Shown: positions 39,054 to 48,967 of the stretch, in pieces
Numbering within the stretch: the stretch's first letter is position 1
Layout of the letters: the number at the start of each line of letters is the position of its first letter
NCBI GenBank assembly: GCA_031292355.1
Contig: JARLHI010000032.1
Span: 1-64,000 of the forward strand
Reading direction: 5' to 3'
Length of the DNA: 64,000 nt
Source: Candidatus Obscuribacterales bacterium
GTDB lineage: Bacteria > Cyanobacteriota > Vampirovibrionia > Obscuribacterales > Obscuribacteraceae
Program-made: the position numbers and the translations under genes
Notes under the pieces: model-generated
Database searches by the model: none
Told to the model about the DNA's origin: nothing
The model's input: only the letters and a program-made list of their open reading frames with translations

Positions 39054-40340
39054 CTATTTGCCCATCGCTGCGAAGTACACTGCGCAGGCGTGGTCTATGT
39101 ATTCGCGTGAAAGACGCGGATCTGTTTGCAAGAATGCGCACAGATTGATGACCTGGTCGACGACGTCGCGAGGATGGCAACAACGCATATTGCGTCTGCC
39201 ACTGCGATACTGTGACTCGATCAAGTAGTTGACCGCTTCTTCGTTATAAGGCACACCAGTTCTCTGGCAATATTGCAAGAAGATCCATTTGAATTCGTCT
39301 TCAGTTGGATTGGTGATGTTGATCTTGTATGGAATTCGTCGCAAGAAGGCTTCATCCACAAGATCGCTGGGATTCAAGTTTGTGGAAAAAACGAGCAACT
39401 GTTCAAATGGCACTTCCAGCTTTTTACCAGTGTGCAAAGTGAGGTAGTCAACACGTTTTTCTAGAGGGACGATCCACCTGTTCAACAATGATTTGTGGTC
39501 GATTCTTTGGCGACCAAAGTCGTCGATTAGCAGCAAGCCGCAGTTAGACTTCAATTGAATTGGTGCTTCATACAATTTGGTACCAAAGTCGAACTGCAAT
39601 TCCAACATGTCGATTGTCAGTTCACCACCTACGACCACGCATGGTCTCTGGATTCGCACCCAGCGATGGTCATAATCACGCGGATAATTAGCGGCCGAAA
39701 CTTGTTCGTGGTTATGCGAGTCATAGACTCGAATAATTTGCCCGTCGATTTCCACGGCATAAGGAATGAAAATGTGTCCCTTGAAACTGCGCACGATTCG
39801 CTCGGCGATCGAGGTCTTACCATTGCCGGCTTCACCGAACAAGAACATCCCTCTACCGGAGTTAATCGCTGGACCAACCGAGTTGATTGTGCGTCGATTG
39901 ACCATAATGTCTGAGAAAGCAACTTCGAGATCGCGTGGTGTTACCGATTCTCGGCGAATTGTTTGATATTTCATGGAGTCGATATAACGATTCCATGGCA
40001 CAGGGCAAGCACCGACATAAGCATTGTGGTCGAAATAGGTACGAGCTCTATCCCGTCCTTTTTCAGTTGGCGTGTATTCATAGTCAGCCAGACCGCCCGA
40101 TGCGCGAACTTCGACTAACAATTGCTTTTTCAGAACTTCAAGAATTTCTTCAATAATTTTGAAGGGCAGCATTGTGCGAGCAGCAATTTCGCGACCAAGG
40201 GCAAAGTTCACCACATAAATGTCTTTGAGAATGAGCTCTTCGAGAAAAGCTTCCTTCAAGCCTGTGTCTTGAATTGTAGCCGGGTATGGCGGCACAAATT
40301 CTTGCTGTTGTTGGGTACCTGTTTTAACCTGTTGCACCAT
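39054..40340 (-). CDS. AAA+ ATPase with N-terminal winged-helix-like region
   Basis: 428 residues from ATG 40340, preceded by AGAGAG; the open frame reaches 40391 without a better site. Residues 20-110 look like a winged-helix DNA- or protein-binding region (LGREIAARTMLPFKIIEEIL, ADYEYTPTEKGRDRA). The AAA+ core has Walker A GEAGNGKTS (about 169-177), a Walker B LLIDDFG, a sensor-like SLLNRWIVPLEKRVDYL and FSTNLNPSDLVDEAFLRRIP. The protein is a cytoplasmic ATPase; its target is unknown. Its start is about 110 bp from the transglutaminase gene stop in the same direction, so co-transcription is possible but not shown. Confidence 0.8.
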   Translation of the reverse strand: MVQQVKTGTQQQQEFVPPYPATIQDTGLKEAFLEELILKDIYVVNFALGREIAARTMLPFKIIEEILEVLKKQLLVEVRASGGLADYEYTPTEKGRDRARTYFDHNAYVGACPVPWNRYIDSMKYQTIRRESVTPRDLEVAFSDIMVNRRTINSVGPAINSGRGMFLFGEAGNGKTSIAERIVRSFKGHIFIPYAVEIDGQIIRVYDSHNHEQVSAANYPRDYDHRWVRIQRPCVVVGGELTIDMLELQFDFGTKLYEAPIQLKSNCGLLLIDDFGRQRIDHKSLLNRWIVPLEKRVDYLTLHTGKKLEVPFEQLLVFSTNLNPSDLVDEAFLRRIPYKINITNPTEDEFKWIFLQYCQRTGVPYNEEAVNYLIESQYRSGRRNMRCCHPRDVVDQVINLCAFLQTDPRLSREYIDHACAVYFAAMGK

Positions 40341-40450
40341 TGGCAATCTCTCTTTTGTTGCGCACGGATCCGATAATATCAATTCGAGCAAAGCATATTT
40401 TTCTTACTGCTACCACTTTATCGCGTAAAGCCGCCAAATACTAGCCTTAG

Positions 40451-43400
40451 CTAGTTGCGTTGCTTTTCAAGACGGGTTTTCGACAAGGTGTGGATGCGGT
40501 TACCGATTTCCCGCAGTTGCTTGTAGTTTTCAGTATTATGCCCTTGCTCACTGAATCTCTCTTGCGAATAGAGTTCGATAAATTGCTTGAAAAGCTCTTC
40601 CAGGTCCGGGTGGATTCTTTCATCAGCTTCAACAATTTCAGAGAAGCGCCGGGTTAGTTCATCTGTTGTGTCGCTCGGTCGTCTTAGGACTTTCAGCCGC
40701 TTTAGATCCTCTGTCATTTTCAAATAAAGGGCGGTTGATGGCGTCACTCCCTGGGTGGAGCGGTTGTCGCGGGCTCTGCGGCGGAAACGTGCAAGACCCA
40801 GTTTGACTATTAAGAAGCCTCCAGGAATAAGAGTTAAAGCGAGCGCGATAGCTTGCCATGAGAGGATAAATGATTTGTTTTCAACCTTTTCTATTTTGCC
40901 ATTTTCGGTCGGTTTAAGCCCCTCGGTCTCGGCTTCGGTGCTGGAGCGCCCCAGTGGGCTTACGATCGCATCATCTTGTTTGTTTTTCTTTTTGGGTTCT
41001 TTGGCGTTATCCTTTGCGTTCTGAGAAGGCTGTGCTGGCTGGCTGTCGTTATTGCGTTTGTTGCTGTTGGCTCGCTTTTGAATCTCGCTTGGTTTGGCTT
41101 TTTCAGGAGCCGCTTTATAGTCGTCTTCGGAGCCTTTGCCAAGATTGCGATCCTGTTGAGATGATTGAAAGGCGGCTTCTGCCTGATCAAAATTTCGCCT
41201 GAGTATTGAAAACCAACTGTTATCTTGCGACTCTGAGACCGGCATGGTTCCTGTAGGCGTGGCATCAAAAGGGACCCAGCCGACGTTTGGTATACAAACT
41301 TCCCCCCAGGCGTGCCCGTCCAGTCCACAAACTTCTCGTCTGCCAGTGCGTCCATCAGGGGTGCCCGGGCCATAGCCCCCCACGCAACGCGCGGGAATCC
41401 CAGCCAGTCGGCACATGACGACAAAAGCTGAGGAAAATTCGCCGCAAGCTCCTTCCTTCTTTTTGAAAAGAAAATTCGAGACAAGGTCGTTGCTCTCCGA
41501 GCCTTGATAAACATCTGAAGAGTATTTGTAGTGACTGCGTAAATGCTTGCAAATGCGATCAGCGCGATTGAAAAAATTGTCGTCGGCGATGACGATTTCT
41601 TGAGTCAGTTTTTTTATTTCAGCGGGTAAGCCGTCAGGTAGCTGAAGATACAGAGCCTCTTTCTCCAGTATCTCCTTTTCTTTGGCGGCATCTCGTTCTG
41701 CTTCATGCATTTTTTTGATGTCGAAAGTGGGAATTTTTGACTCGATTTTAAATACCGTTCCAGGACTAATGTCTTTGTTCGAGCGCAAAACTCCATAATC
41801 ATCAACGGAAATTGAGCCGCTTTGTCGGGAACTGAGGTCCACTCGTTGCGGTACGCTTGCAGCAGGTATAATTCGACCAAGACCGATGTCTGCCGTAATC
41901 ACTTGCAAAACAGTCGTAGTTTTTTGCTCGGAAGGGACAAATAGCTGCGGTACGCCCCCAAGTTCAGTCCAGCCACTTTCGCTTTTTTCACAAATGGCGG
42001 GCTTCATTTTGACAGTGGCAAGCCAGTGTTTTCCGTCGTATTTATCGAAAACTGTGCGTTTTAAATAAACGGGCTGATCTGAGCGAACCGTCATAAACAC
42101 ACTGTCGTCAAATTCTGCCGTGTCTTTGTTGCGAAAAATTAGCTCGTCTGACTCAGTCAGATTCTGGCTTTGCAAACGTTCTTTTTTTTGGGCATCGTCA
42201 CCAGTTTCGTCACTTGAATCGCCCACTCCGCCTCCTGCGCCGTGTCTTTTGCCCTTTCCGGAAGAGCCGCCAGCTTGATTGTTTTGATCATCGCTGCGCT
42301 TATCGCCTTTGCCGGAGTTGCCCGCCTGTCCGTTCGGATTTGGTTTTTCGTTTTCTTTCTTGCCGTCGCTACCGTCTGCCGATGCGCCTGAACGTGAGCC
42401 CTTTTTGCCGTTCTTGTCATCCTTGCCGGACTTGTCATTGTCTTTTGTTTTACCGTTTATAGCTGCCGCGCCATTTTTTTGATTTTTGTCAGTCGCACCT
42501 TTTTTTGCGTCTTTTCCATCTTTCAAATTTTTGCTCTCTGTCGATGTGGAAGCCGACTGCGAGGCAGTCGAAGCGGTCGAAGAGGTTGCAGAATTTTTCG
42601 TGCCACCATTGCCTGAAGCATTTTTTTGAGCAGAATCGTCGGTGAATTTGTTTTGCTCCTTGTTCTCTTTCTTGTCGGCTTTTGCGTCTTGATTGTTCGA
42701 GCCCGAGCCAGACTTGCCTTTACCTGGACCATTACCGGTTCCAGACATAAAATTGAAGCCCTTATCGTCTACTTTGATTGGAGATGGATGAAACTTTGCA
42801 AAGAGCACGTCGACAACTGAATCGACTCTGGGCAAACACGCGAAAAGAATGACAGTCAATACCGGTAACGCGGCAATTGGAAGCACCGCTGAACCCGATG
42901 CCATGCGTCTCGATTGAGTGGGAAAGGGCGTTATTACTTCGGTTTGTGATAATTGAGTACTGCCTTGATTGGACTTTGTGCGCGCCACTGCTTCAAAATA
43001 TAGAAGCGCTGAACCGAGTACGACAAGCGCCATTACGAAGAAGCCAAAAAGCAAATCGCGGCCGATTACGGCAGTCATTGTAAACAGAAACAGTGATAAG
43101 ACCGTGGAGACGTTGATATCGCTGCGTGTTTGCAGGTCGAATGTGTGTACCGTTTGCATGCCGGCTATAACGCTTAAAAATGGAGCGAAATTTTCGAGGT
43201 GGCCAATATTGAATTCTTGCAGCAGGTCGCGGGCAAAGAGAAAAACTACAAATAGTAATCCGCCAATGATGCTCGCCGTTAGCCAGAGATGCTTGCCGTG
43301 ACGGAAGTAATAACTTGTATAGCAGCCAGTGATGGCAAACCAGACGTAGAGGAATGTTTGAAAGAGAGGCAGCTCTGCGTAAATACAAGCGACGGTAATG

Positions 43401-43489
43401 CAGGCTATGGCAATGAGTGCATTGGTGATCCGCAGAGCAACGGAGTCTTCAGGTGGCTCGATATATTTTTCGGTTTTTGCTTTTTTCAT
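40451..43489 (-). CDS. membrane transglutaminase-like protein (TgpA/DUF3488 family)
   Basis: 1012 residues. The N-terminal half has about six membrane helices, then a Lys/Asn/Gly/Ser-rich low-complexity stretch of about 200 residues (near 250-450). The periplasmic transglutaminase core has Cys in GACGEFSSAFV (about 683), His in GHAWGEV (about 726) and Asp in FDATP (about 741), giving the triad. One further helix and a cytoplasmic tail with a DUF4129-like end follow. Together with DUF58 and MoxR this forms a very common envelope operon whose exact role is not settled. The low-complexity insertion is longer than in most members. The start overlaps the DUF58 stop by 4 bp. Confidence 0.9.
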   Translation of the reverse strand: MKKAKTEKYIEPPEDSVALRITNALIAIACITVACIYAELPLFQTFLYVWFAITGCYTSYYFRHGKHLWLTASIIGGLLFVVFLFARDLLQEFNIGHLENFAPFLSVIAGMQTVHTFDLQTRSDINVSTVLSLFLFTMTAVIGRDLLFGFFVMALVVLGSALLYFEAVARTKSNQGSTQLSQTEVITPFPTQSRRMASGSAVLPIAALPVLTVILFACLPRVDSVVDVLFAKFHPSPIKVDDKGFNFMSGTGNGPGKGKSGSGSNNQDAKADKKENKEQNKFTDDSAQKNASGNGGTKNSATSSTASTASQSASTSTESKNLKDGKDAKKGATDKNQKNGAAAINGKTKDNDKSGKDDKNGKKGSRSGASADGSDGKKENEKPNPNGQAGNSGKGDKRSDDQNNQAGGSSGKGKRHGAGGGVGDSSDETGDDAQKKERLQSQNLTESDELIFRNKDTAEFDDSVFMTVRSDQPVYLKRTVFDKYDGKHWLATVKMKPAICEKSESGWTELGGVPQLFVPSEQKTTTVLQVITADIGLGRIIPAASVPQRVDLSSRQSGSISVDDYGVLRSNKDISPGTVFKIESKIPTFDIKKMHEAERDAAKEKEILEKEALYLQLPDGLPAEIKKLTQEIVIADDNFFNRADRICKHLRSHYKYSSDVYQGSESNDLVSNFLFKKKEGACGEFSSAFVVMCRLAGIPARCVGGYGPGTPDGRTGRREVCGLDGHAWGEVCIPNVGWVPFDATPTGTMPVSESQDNSWFSILRRNFDQAEAAFQSSQQDRNLGKGSEDDYKAAPEKAKPSEIQKRANSNKRNNDSQPAQPSQNAKDNAKEPKKKNKQDDAIVSPLGRSSTEAETEGLKPTENGKIEKVENKSFILSWQAIALALTLIPGGFLIVKLGLARFRRRARDNRSTQGVTPSTALYLKMTEDLKRLKVLRRPSDTTDELTRRFSEIVEADERIHPDLEELFKQFIELYSQERFSEQGHNTENYKQLREIGNRIHTLSKTRLEKQRN

Positions 43490-44946
43490 AACAGATGAAT
43501 ATCCTCATAGTCATGAATAACCGCAATTACGCGTCCAAGCGGATTGCCAGCGCCCTGACGTCGGTTTTGGGCGCCTTGTTCGTGCAAGGGCATGTGCACA
43601 TTTTGAATCACACCAGTTGCTGCTGAGTGCGTGCGGGGGATGACAGCTAGCTCAACGCTATAAATTTCTTCGTCGAGGTGTTCGTCATCCTCTTCATCAT
43701 AATCGCGACCAAGATCAGCGCCAGCTCTATTAGAGTTAGAGGCTAACGCAGGACGCACCGTCAGTAGTGCTTGATGAGCGTCTGCGCCCAGGTTTGGCAT
43801 AGACAGACCATCTGCAAAATCCATATCAACAGGCTCTACTCGAGCCAGAATCTCAGATGAGCGAGACAGGCCAGCTGGCACCGGAGGCATGTCTGCCATA
43901 AAACCAGGTAAACGTTGCGCTTCGGCGTCTAAATCCGGGATGACCCAAAAGTTCGGAATAATGCCGACTCTATGTCCAAGGTGAATGAGAGAGTGCGTCA
44001 CTGCCACAGCAAGTTCAAATTGCTCGTCACTGCGCCAGTCTGCTTGCAAATTTAAAATGACATCGAATCCAGGCGCGCCTTCTGTATCAAATTCACGAAC
44101 AAGTAATTTGCCGTATTTGGCGCTCGAAGCCCAGTGCACGATGCGTGGACTATCTCCGTGAACGAAGTCGCGGATACCTTTAACAGAACTGGTCTGAGCG
44201 CGGCTGCTGGCGCGACTGGTCAAAAGTCCCGCCGGCGAATCGGTGGCGGCGCGAATGCGATATAAAAAATTCGCTTCCATTGTGTCTAGTTTGGGATAAA
44301 CCGTCAGAATGTTTGTTGTTTCGGCTATTTTGGGATCGTATTTGATCAGAATTTTTTTCGACCACCAGGCCATACCAAAGGGAAAGCAGGAAAATAATTC
44401 AATTGCCGATAGCCTGTAAACGCCACGCTGGACGGGATTCGTCAAAATAAAAGCATTGATTTCGCCGGCCACTTCATCGACGACAATGGGTGTGAGTAGA
44501 CTTTGTTTGGCATTGTTGACGTTCAAATAAACCTTGATCATCAGCCATTTAAGTGGAAAGAAAAAGGACAATGGACCGAAGATGCCACGACGATTGAGAG
44601 TCACCTTAAGAGGAACGCATTCATCACGCACCGCTGTCGGCGGAAGACTGCATTCGGCGTTTGTATCCAAAATGGCTACCAGAGGAAAGAAGAAGCCGAT
44701 GAACAGCGCTGCCATGATGGCACCAGCCAACATATAAAACCATTGATTGCCTGTCTCGCCAGCAAATAAGTAGATAATCGGTATCAAACAACACGCAACA
44801 AAAAATCTTAATTCGAGCCATAGCACTGGTGCTGTAGCCGCGACAAAAATAGGTAGCCGCAATGCTTTCAAGCGCCAGGTTGTATCTGTTTTGAAATTAG
44901 ACTGGAACGGCAACTTGTTCCAGGACGCGCTCGATGAGCTCTGCAT
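43486..44946 (-). CDS. DUF58 (von Willebrand-like) protein
   Basis: 486 residues. Two N-terminal helices (LRLPIFVAATAPVLWLELRF and following) lead to the DUF58 core with GIRDFVHGDSPRIVHWASSA, KLLVREFDTEGAPGFDV and ILNLQADWRSDEQFE. The last 120 residues form an acidic, poorly conserved extension (RDYDEEDDEHLDEE). The first 50 bp overlap the moxR gene end, unusually long for this operon; the ATG at 44946 is the first good start. The protein usually works with MoxR in assembly or metal insertion of envelope complexes. Confidence 0.9.
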   Translation of the reverse strand: MQSSSSASWNKLPFQSNFKTDTTWRLKALRLPIFVAATAPVLWLELRFFVACCLIPIIYLFAGETGNQWFYMLAGAIMAALFIGFFFPLVAILDTNAECSLPPTAVRDECVPLKVTLNRRGIFGPLSFFFPLKWLMIKVYLNVNNAKQSLLTPIVVDEVAGEINAFILTNPVQRGVYRLSAIELFSCFPFGMAWWSKKILIKYDPKIAETTNILTVYPKLDTMEANFLYRIRAATDSPAGLLTSRASSRAQTSSVKGIRDFVHGDSPRIVHWASSAKYGKLLVREFDTEGAPGFDVILNLQADWRSDEQFELAVAVTHSLIHLGHRVGIIPNFWVIPDLDAEAQRLPGFMADMPPVPAGLSRSSEILARVEPVDMDFADGLSMPNLGADAHQALLTVRPALASNSNRAGADLGRDYDEEDDEHLDEEIYSVELAVIPRTHSAATGVIQNVHMPLHEQGAQNRRQGAGNPLGRVIAVIHDYEDIHLL

Positions 44947-45871
44947 GACTGACGCGGTTGTCTCTTAGCTTGGGGATAACTCTATGTCCTAAAACGGCAG
45001 GCGCGATATTCTTCACGTCTTCAGGTCGAACAAAATTGCGTCCATCCAAAAACGCAGCGGCTTGCGCTGCACGCAATAACAACTGACTACCTCGTGGACT
45101 GACGCCAAGAACAATAGCTGGATACTTACGTGTTGTCTGAACGATGTTGACGATATAGCGTTTGACCGAGGGATCTACATACACGTTTTTTATGCACTGT
45201 CTTGCGGCAAGGACTTCAGCTTCAGTCAAAACGGCTTCGACAGAAAAAGAATCATCCGAGAGGGTTTTGTCTAGAATTTCGATTTCGTCTTCTGGGCTTG
45301 GATAGCCAAGCGACAAAGACAACATGAAACGGTCTAACTGTGCTTCTGGTAGGGGAAACGTACCGTGGTATTCAATCGGGTTTTCAGTGGCGATTACAAA
45401 AAACAATTCGGGCAATCGTCTAGTTGCACCATCTGTGGTGACTTGATTTTCTTCCATGGCTTCCAGCAAGCTGGATTGAGTACGCGGAGTGGCACGGTTA
45501 ATTTCATCTGCGAGCAAGATGTTAGTGAAAATAGGACCAGGGATAAATTTGAAGACGCTTTCGCGTTGGTCGAAAATACTTACGCCTGAGACGTCGGATG
45601 GTAATAGGTCGGGGGTGCACTGGATGCGCTTGAAAACCGCGTGCACCGACATGGCCAGACTTTTGGCCAACAATGTTTTTCCCACTCCCGGGACATCTTC
45701 GATTAAAACGTGTCCACCAGCTAAAAAGGCAATTACGGCTAGACGCGTGGGTTGAGCTTGCCCAACCAGAACGCTGCTTACGTTCCTCAACAGCAGTTGC
45801 GCCTTTTCGCTCAGTTCAGCCACCTGGGCTGCGGCAACTCGCGGTTGAACCCCCATCTCAGTACGTTTCAC
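44897..45871 (-). CDS. MoxR-family AAA+ ATPase
   Basis: 324 residues, GTG start with AAAGGAG five bases upstream. Walker A in EDVPGVGKTLLAKSLA (about 59-74), Walker B in LADEINRATPRTQSSLLEAM, sensor and arginine-finger regions, and the MoxR lid (VLGVSPRGSQLLLRAAQAAA, VRPEDVKNIAPAVLGHR) are all present. MoxR ATPases act as chaperones for metal insertion or complex maturation and sit with DUF58 proteins. It is first in the minus-strand operon MoxR, DUF58, transglutaminase. Confidence 0.95.
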   Translation of the reverse strand: MKRTEMGVQPRVAAAQVAELSEKAQLLLRNVSSVLVGQAQPTRLAVIAFLAGGHVLIEDVPGVGKTLLAKSLAMSVHAVFKRIQCTPDLLPSDVSGVSIFDQRESVFKFIPGPIFTNILLADEINRATPRTQSSLLEAMEENQVTTDGATRRLPELFFVIATENPIEYHGTFPLPEAQLDRFMLSLSLGYPSPEDEIEILDKTLSDDSFSVEAVLTEAEVLAARQCIKNVYVDPSVKRYIVNIVQTTRKYPAIVLGVSPRGSQLLLRAAQAAAFLDGRNFVRPEDVKNIAPAVLGHRVIPKLRDNRVSHAELIERVLEQVAVPV

Positions 45872-46014
45872 TGGTGCTCCTTTCGTAGATAGTCAAGCGC
45901 CGCTGGCTAGCTGCACTTCACGTCGATTATGCCCTATGTATTCTCTTTTCAGACAAATTTATAAGTCGCTGCCCGTTTTTGCGGATAAAAGCAGCTTTTA
46001 AAACTAGCTTAAAA

Positions 46015-46971
46015 CTAGCGGATTGTAGTGAGATGTCCGTCGAATCTGGCAATGACTGTTTCGGTTCCCAGAATTTGATTGGTTGTTTTGGCGATGCCCA
46101 GACAGATTATGTCAGTGGGCAGATCGTTTTGATCGTAGCCGAATGGTTCTTGCATATCCTCAGCGAGAAGTTCTAAGGCAATGGCAAAATATGCGGCAAA
46201 TAATTCGATGGCGACGCTCCACAAGCGAAATTGATCGGCAAGCAACCAGGGCAAAATTGCAAAGTAAGCCATCATCCAGATCCAGATTGAAGCCTGGATC
46301 CAACCAGCAACAGGCGATGATTTGATGCGCTCACAGGCGCCACAAACATCCATCAAAGCTTTCATGTGACTGTCCAGAAGCAGAAGCTCCAGGTGACTAT
46401 CAATGTTCGATGCGTTGGCTTTTAGAATCTGGTTTTCCAGAGCCTTTTTTTGCACGTTCTTGTAAATCAGCTGGCTGATGTAGAGAGGGACGTGGTCGGC
46501 TTTGTCATCGGAAACTTCAATGCCTGCGTGAGTGAGATCGTACTTCCGATCGCGCAAATGATTTTTTAAGGCAAAAGCAAAAGCGACGACTAAATTGCCA
46601 AAGGCCTTCTTTTCATCGGTGGTCGACTGAAAGTAGAGGTCATATTTGATGCAAAGATTTCGCAACTCATTGACTAGCTGTCCCCAGAGTTTGCGCCCTT
46701 CCCACCACCTGTCGTATGAGCTGTTTACTCTAAAAGCGAAGATGAGACCGATAGCTATACTGGTTTTGGTCGTGATGTCTTCGGCTTCCATGGCTTGCAT
46801 ATGCGGCAAGAAATTGACGAAATAGACGACCACAAGTGAATAGACAAAGACGGCCAGCATTGCCCCCCAGAAAACTGGGGACTTGGGCATGGCAGCTCGT
46901 GCAATTTTTTCCATTCGTTCTGCAAAAGTGTTCATATCGGGTAATTGTACTTTGGCTTTTGCAACTTTCAT
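46015..46971 (-). CDS. bestrophin-family (UPF0187) ion channel
   Basis: 318 residues with the bestrophin pattern: an N-terminal helix near residues 30-55 (FWGAMLAVFVYSLVVVYFV), then LIFAFRVNSSYDRWWEGRKL, the family signature, and later C-terminal helices (IQASIWIWMMAYFAILPWLL, SVAIELFAAYFAIALELLAE). The ending EPFGYDQNDLPTD is also typical. Bacterial bestrophins form pentameric ion channels. The gene is alone on the minus strand, divergent from the phosphodiester glycosidase gene, with a 286-bp region between them in which I see no firm promoter. Confidence 0.93.
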   Translation of the reverse strand: MKVAKAKVQLPDMNTFAERMEKIARAAMPKSPVFWGAMLAVFVYSLVVVYFVNFLPHMQAMEAEDITTKTSIAIGLIFAFRVNSSYDRWWEGRKLWGQLVNELRNLCIKYDLYFQSTTDEKKAFGNLVVAFAFALKNHLRDRKYDLTHAGIEVSDDKADHVPLYISQLIYKNVQKKALENQILKANASNIDSHLELLLLDSHMKALMDVCGACERIKSSPVAGWIQASIWIWMMAYFAILPWLLADQFRLWSVAIELFAAYFAIALELLAEDMQEPFGYDQNDLPTDIICLGIAKTTNQILGTETVIARFDGHLTTIR

Positions 46972-47257
46972 AACGCTTTCACAGCAGACTCATGACGTAT
47001 GCCTTGTATATAGCTTTGCGCGCGTATGTTTGACGGAAGTGTGTAGAGAACTCGACAGTGCGGCGCTTTATGGTTCGGGGCTAGCTTTCAAACCGCGCCT
47101 AAAATTTGTGAGTTTTTTGTGAAGTCTTCATGCCGAGACTCGCTTTTCAACTGGGGTTGAGCGGAAAAATTCTTTTTGTCAATACTGTTTTATGAGTCAT
47201 TTACGGGGTATAAAAATGATAGTCGTTCAGCCATGTTGTCGGATTCAGGAGTGTAGG

Positions 47258-48919
47258 ATGGGACAATCTCTTTTGAGCTTTAATGTTCTGCCTCCAGACG
47301 CGTCTCGCAAATCAAGGTTTTTAAGCATGACGGTTGCCTGCTTGATGACGGCAGGTACTCTGGTCATTGAAGCCGGCCTAAATACTGCGTTTGCAGTCGG
47401 CATCATGCGAGCCCATGCCTTTCATCAGCTGCCCGGGCATATTGCTGCAAACAGCAGTAAATCGGCCGCTGGCGGCAAATCTTTCAGTTCGGGGCACTTG
47501 CCACATCGACCTGCTTATGCCGCCCGTTTTGCCCTGCAACACCAGGGTCGACCACTGACTAAAAAACAGTTAAAAGCCCTTGCCTTATTAAAAGAAAAAC
47601 AAGCTAAGGTAAATCAAAAGACAGCAGCTGCTAACAAAACTTATTCGCCTCAGAACTTTGCAGACGATCTCGTCAGTACGACTGTGGCACCAGGGGTGGT
47701 GCATAAATTCTGTCGCAATCCGCTGAATATCCATATGATCGATATCGATATGGAGCGCGCGCCAGTCAAAGTACAACCATATCTCGCGAGCGAAAGTTTT
47801 GACAAGCTCAAAGATGTAGCTGACCACGCTCGCTCGAGTAATGCTCTTGCTGCTATCAACGCTAATTATTTTAAGAAAGATGGCACTCCTCTTGGCACGC
47901 TAATCATTGATGGAGAGTGGGTCGCCGGTCCAATCTACGACCGCGTGGCTATGGGTATCGCTCGAGATGGAAAAGTAAAAATCGACAGAGTCAGCCTAAA
48001 CGGGTTGTTGACCGCAACAAACCGCGATGATCTTGGACAAATTTGGGTCAACAACATCAATCAGCCAAGGCGTACAGGTAGTCGGCTCGTCGCCTACACC
48101 AGACGCTGGGGCACAAATGTGCACATGGATTACGCTGGCTGTCTTGTTGCAGTTAATGCCCAGGGAGAAGTTGTAGACAAAACCACAACTGCTATCAATA
48201 TTCCTTATGGCGGCTATGTGCTCAGTGATGGAAAATCGGGAGCAATTGCACAACTCGAGCGTGGAGACAAGCTACAGCTTAATTGGCAAACTCGTCCAGA
48301 TGACTGGCACGACATTGTTGAAGCTGTCAGCGGCGGACCGATGCTAGTCAAAGACGGTAAGCTATTTCTTGATTGCAAAGACGAAAATTTCAAAAGCGGC
48401 TGGACCGGAGCGCAAATTCAGGCTCGCACCGTGGTTGGTGTCACAAGAGACAATCATCTTTTACTAGTGACTATCGAAGGTCACCATACGCTCTGGGATT
48501 GCGCCAAATTTCTCTACAAAATGGGAGCTGTCGACGCCATGAATCTCGATGGCGGTGGATCAACTCAAATGATCATCAAAGGACAGCGGGTCACTCATTG
48601 CAGCCAGCAAAGACGCGTTGCTGCCTCCATTGTTGTACTTGATACACGGACAGCTTCGTTGTCTCACAAAACGATTGGAGTGCCTGGCGATCCACAAATG
48701 CCACCTGTAATCCAGGCAACATCAGAGTCTGCTGAAGAACCAACGGCGATTGCAGGCGGTAAAGAATTGAATACAGTCTTGACTGCCGGTGATCCCAACG
48801 CTGGAAAAATGAAATTGTTGCCTCCAATGGAGATAGCCCCCGATCTTTTGCCAACTCCACGTGGATATTCAAATTCTTATGCGCCAAATGGAATAATCCC
48901 TGGTTCGGACGAACAATAA
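47258..48919 (+). CDS. secreted phosphodiester glycosidase-family protein (NAGPA/DUF2233)
   Basis: 553 residues from ATG 47258, which has AGGAG eight bases upstream; the open frame runs to 47192. After a hydrophobic N-terminus (SMTVACLMTAGTLVIEA) and a Lys/Gln-rich linker comes the domain: AAINANYFKKDGTPLG, VSGGPMLVKDGK, ARTVVGVTRDNHLLLVTIEG and the diagnostic AVDAMNLDGGGSTQM. The domain hydrolyses sugar-phosphodiester links (as in the mannose-6-phosphate uncovering enzyme) and in bacteria is thought to act on envelope polymers. The Pro/Ala-rich tail of 80 residues has no motif. Downstream the ROK kinase gene is 48 bp away, and the two could be co-transcribed. Confidence 0.9.
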   Translation: MGQSLLSFNVLPPDASRKSRFLSMTVACLMTAGTLVIEAGLNTAFAVGIMRAHAFHQLPGHIAANSSKSAAGGKSFSSGHLPHRPAYAARFALQHQGRPLTKKQLKALALLKEKQAKVNQKTAAANKTYSPQNFADDLVSTTVAPGVVHKFCRNPLNIHMIDIDMERAPVKVQPYLASESFDKLKDVADHARSSNALAAINANYFKKDGTPLGTLIIDGEWVAGPIYDRVAMGIARDGKVKIDRVSLNGLLTATNRDDLGQIWVNNINQPRRTGSRLVAYTRRWGTNVHMDYAGCLVAVNAQGEVVDKTTTAINIPYGGYVLSDGKSGAIAQLERGDKLQLNWQTRPDDWHDIVEAVSGGPMLVKDGKLFLDCKDENFKSGWTGAQIQARTVVGVTRDNHLLLVTIEGHHTLWDCAKFLYKMGAVDAMNLDGGGSTQMIIKGQRVTHCSQQRRVAASIVVLDTRTASLSHKTIGVPGDPQMPPVIQATSESAEEPTAIAGGKELNTVLTAGDPNAGKMKLLPPMEIAPDLLPTPRGYSNSYAPNGIIPGSDEQ

Positions 48920-48967
48920 AGACTGGTCTTTGTATTAAAATACAGGCCAATCTTCAGGTGTTAAAAT

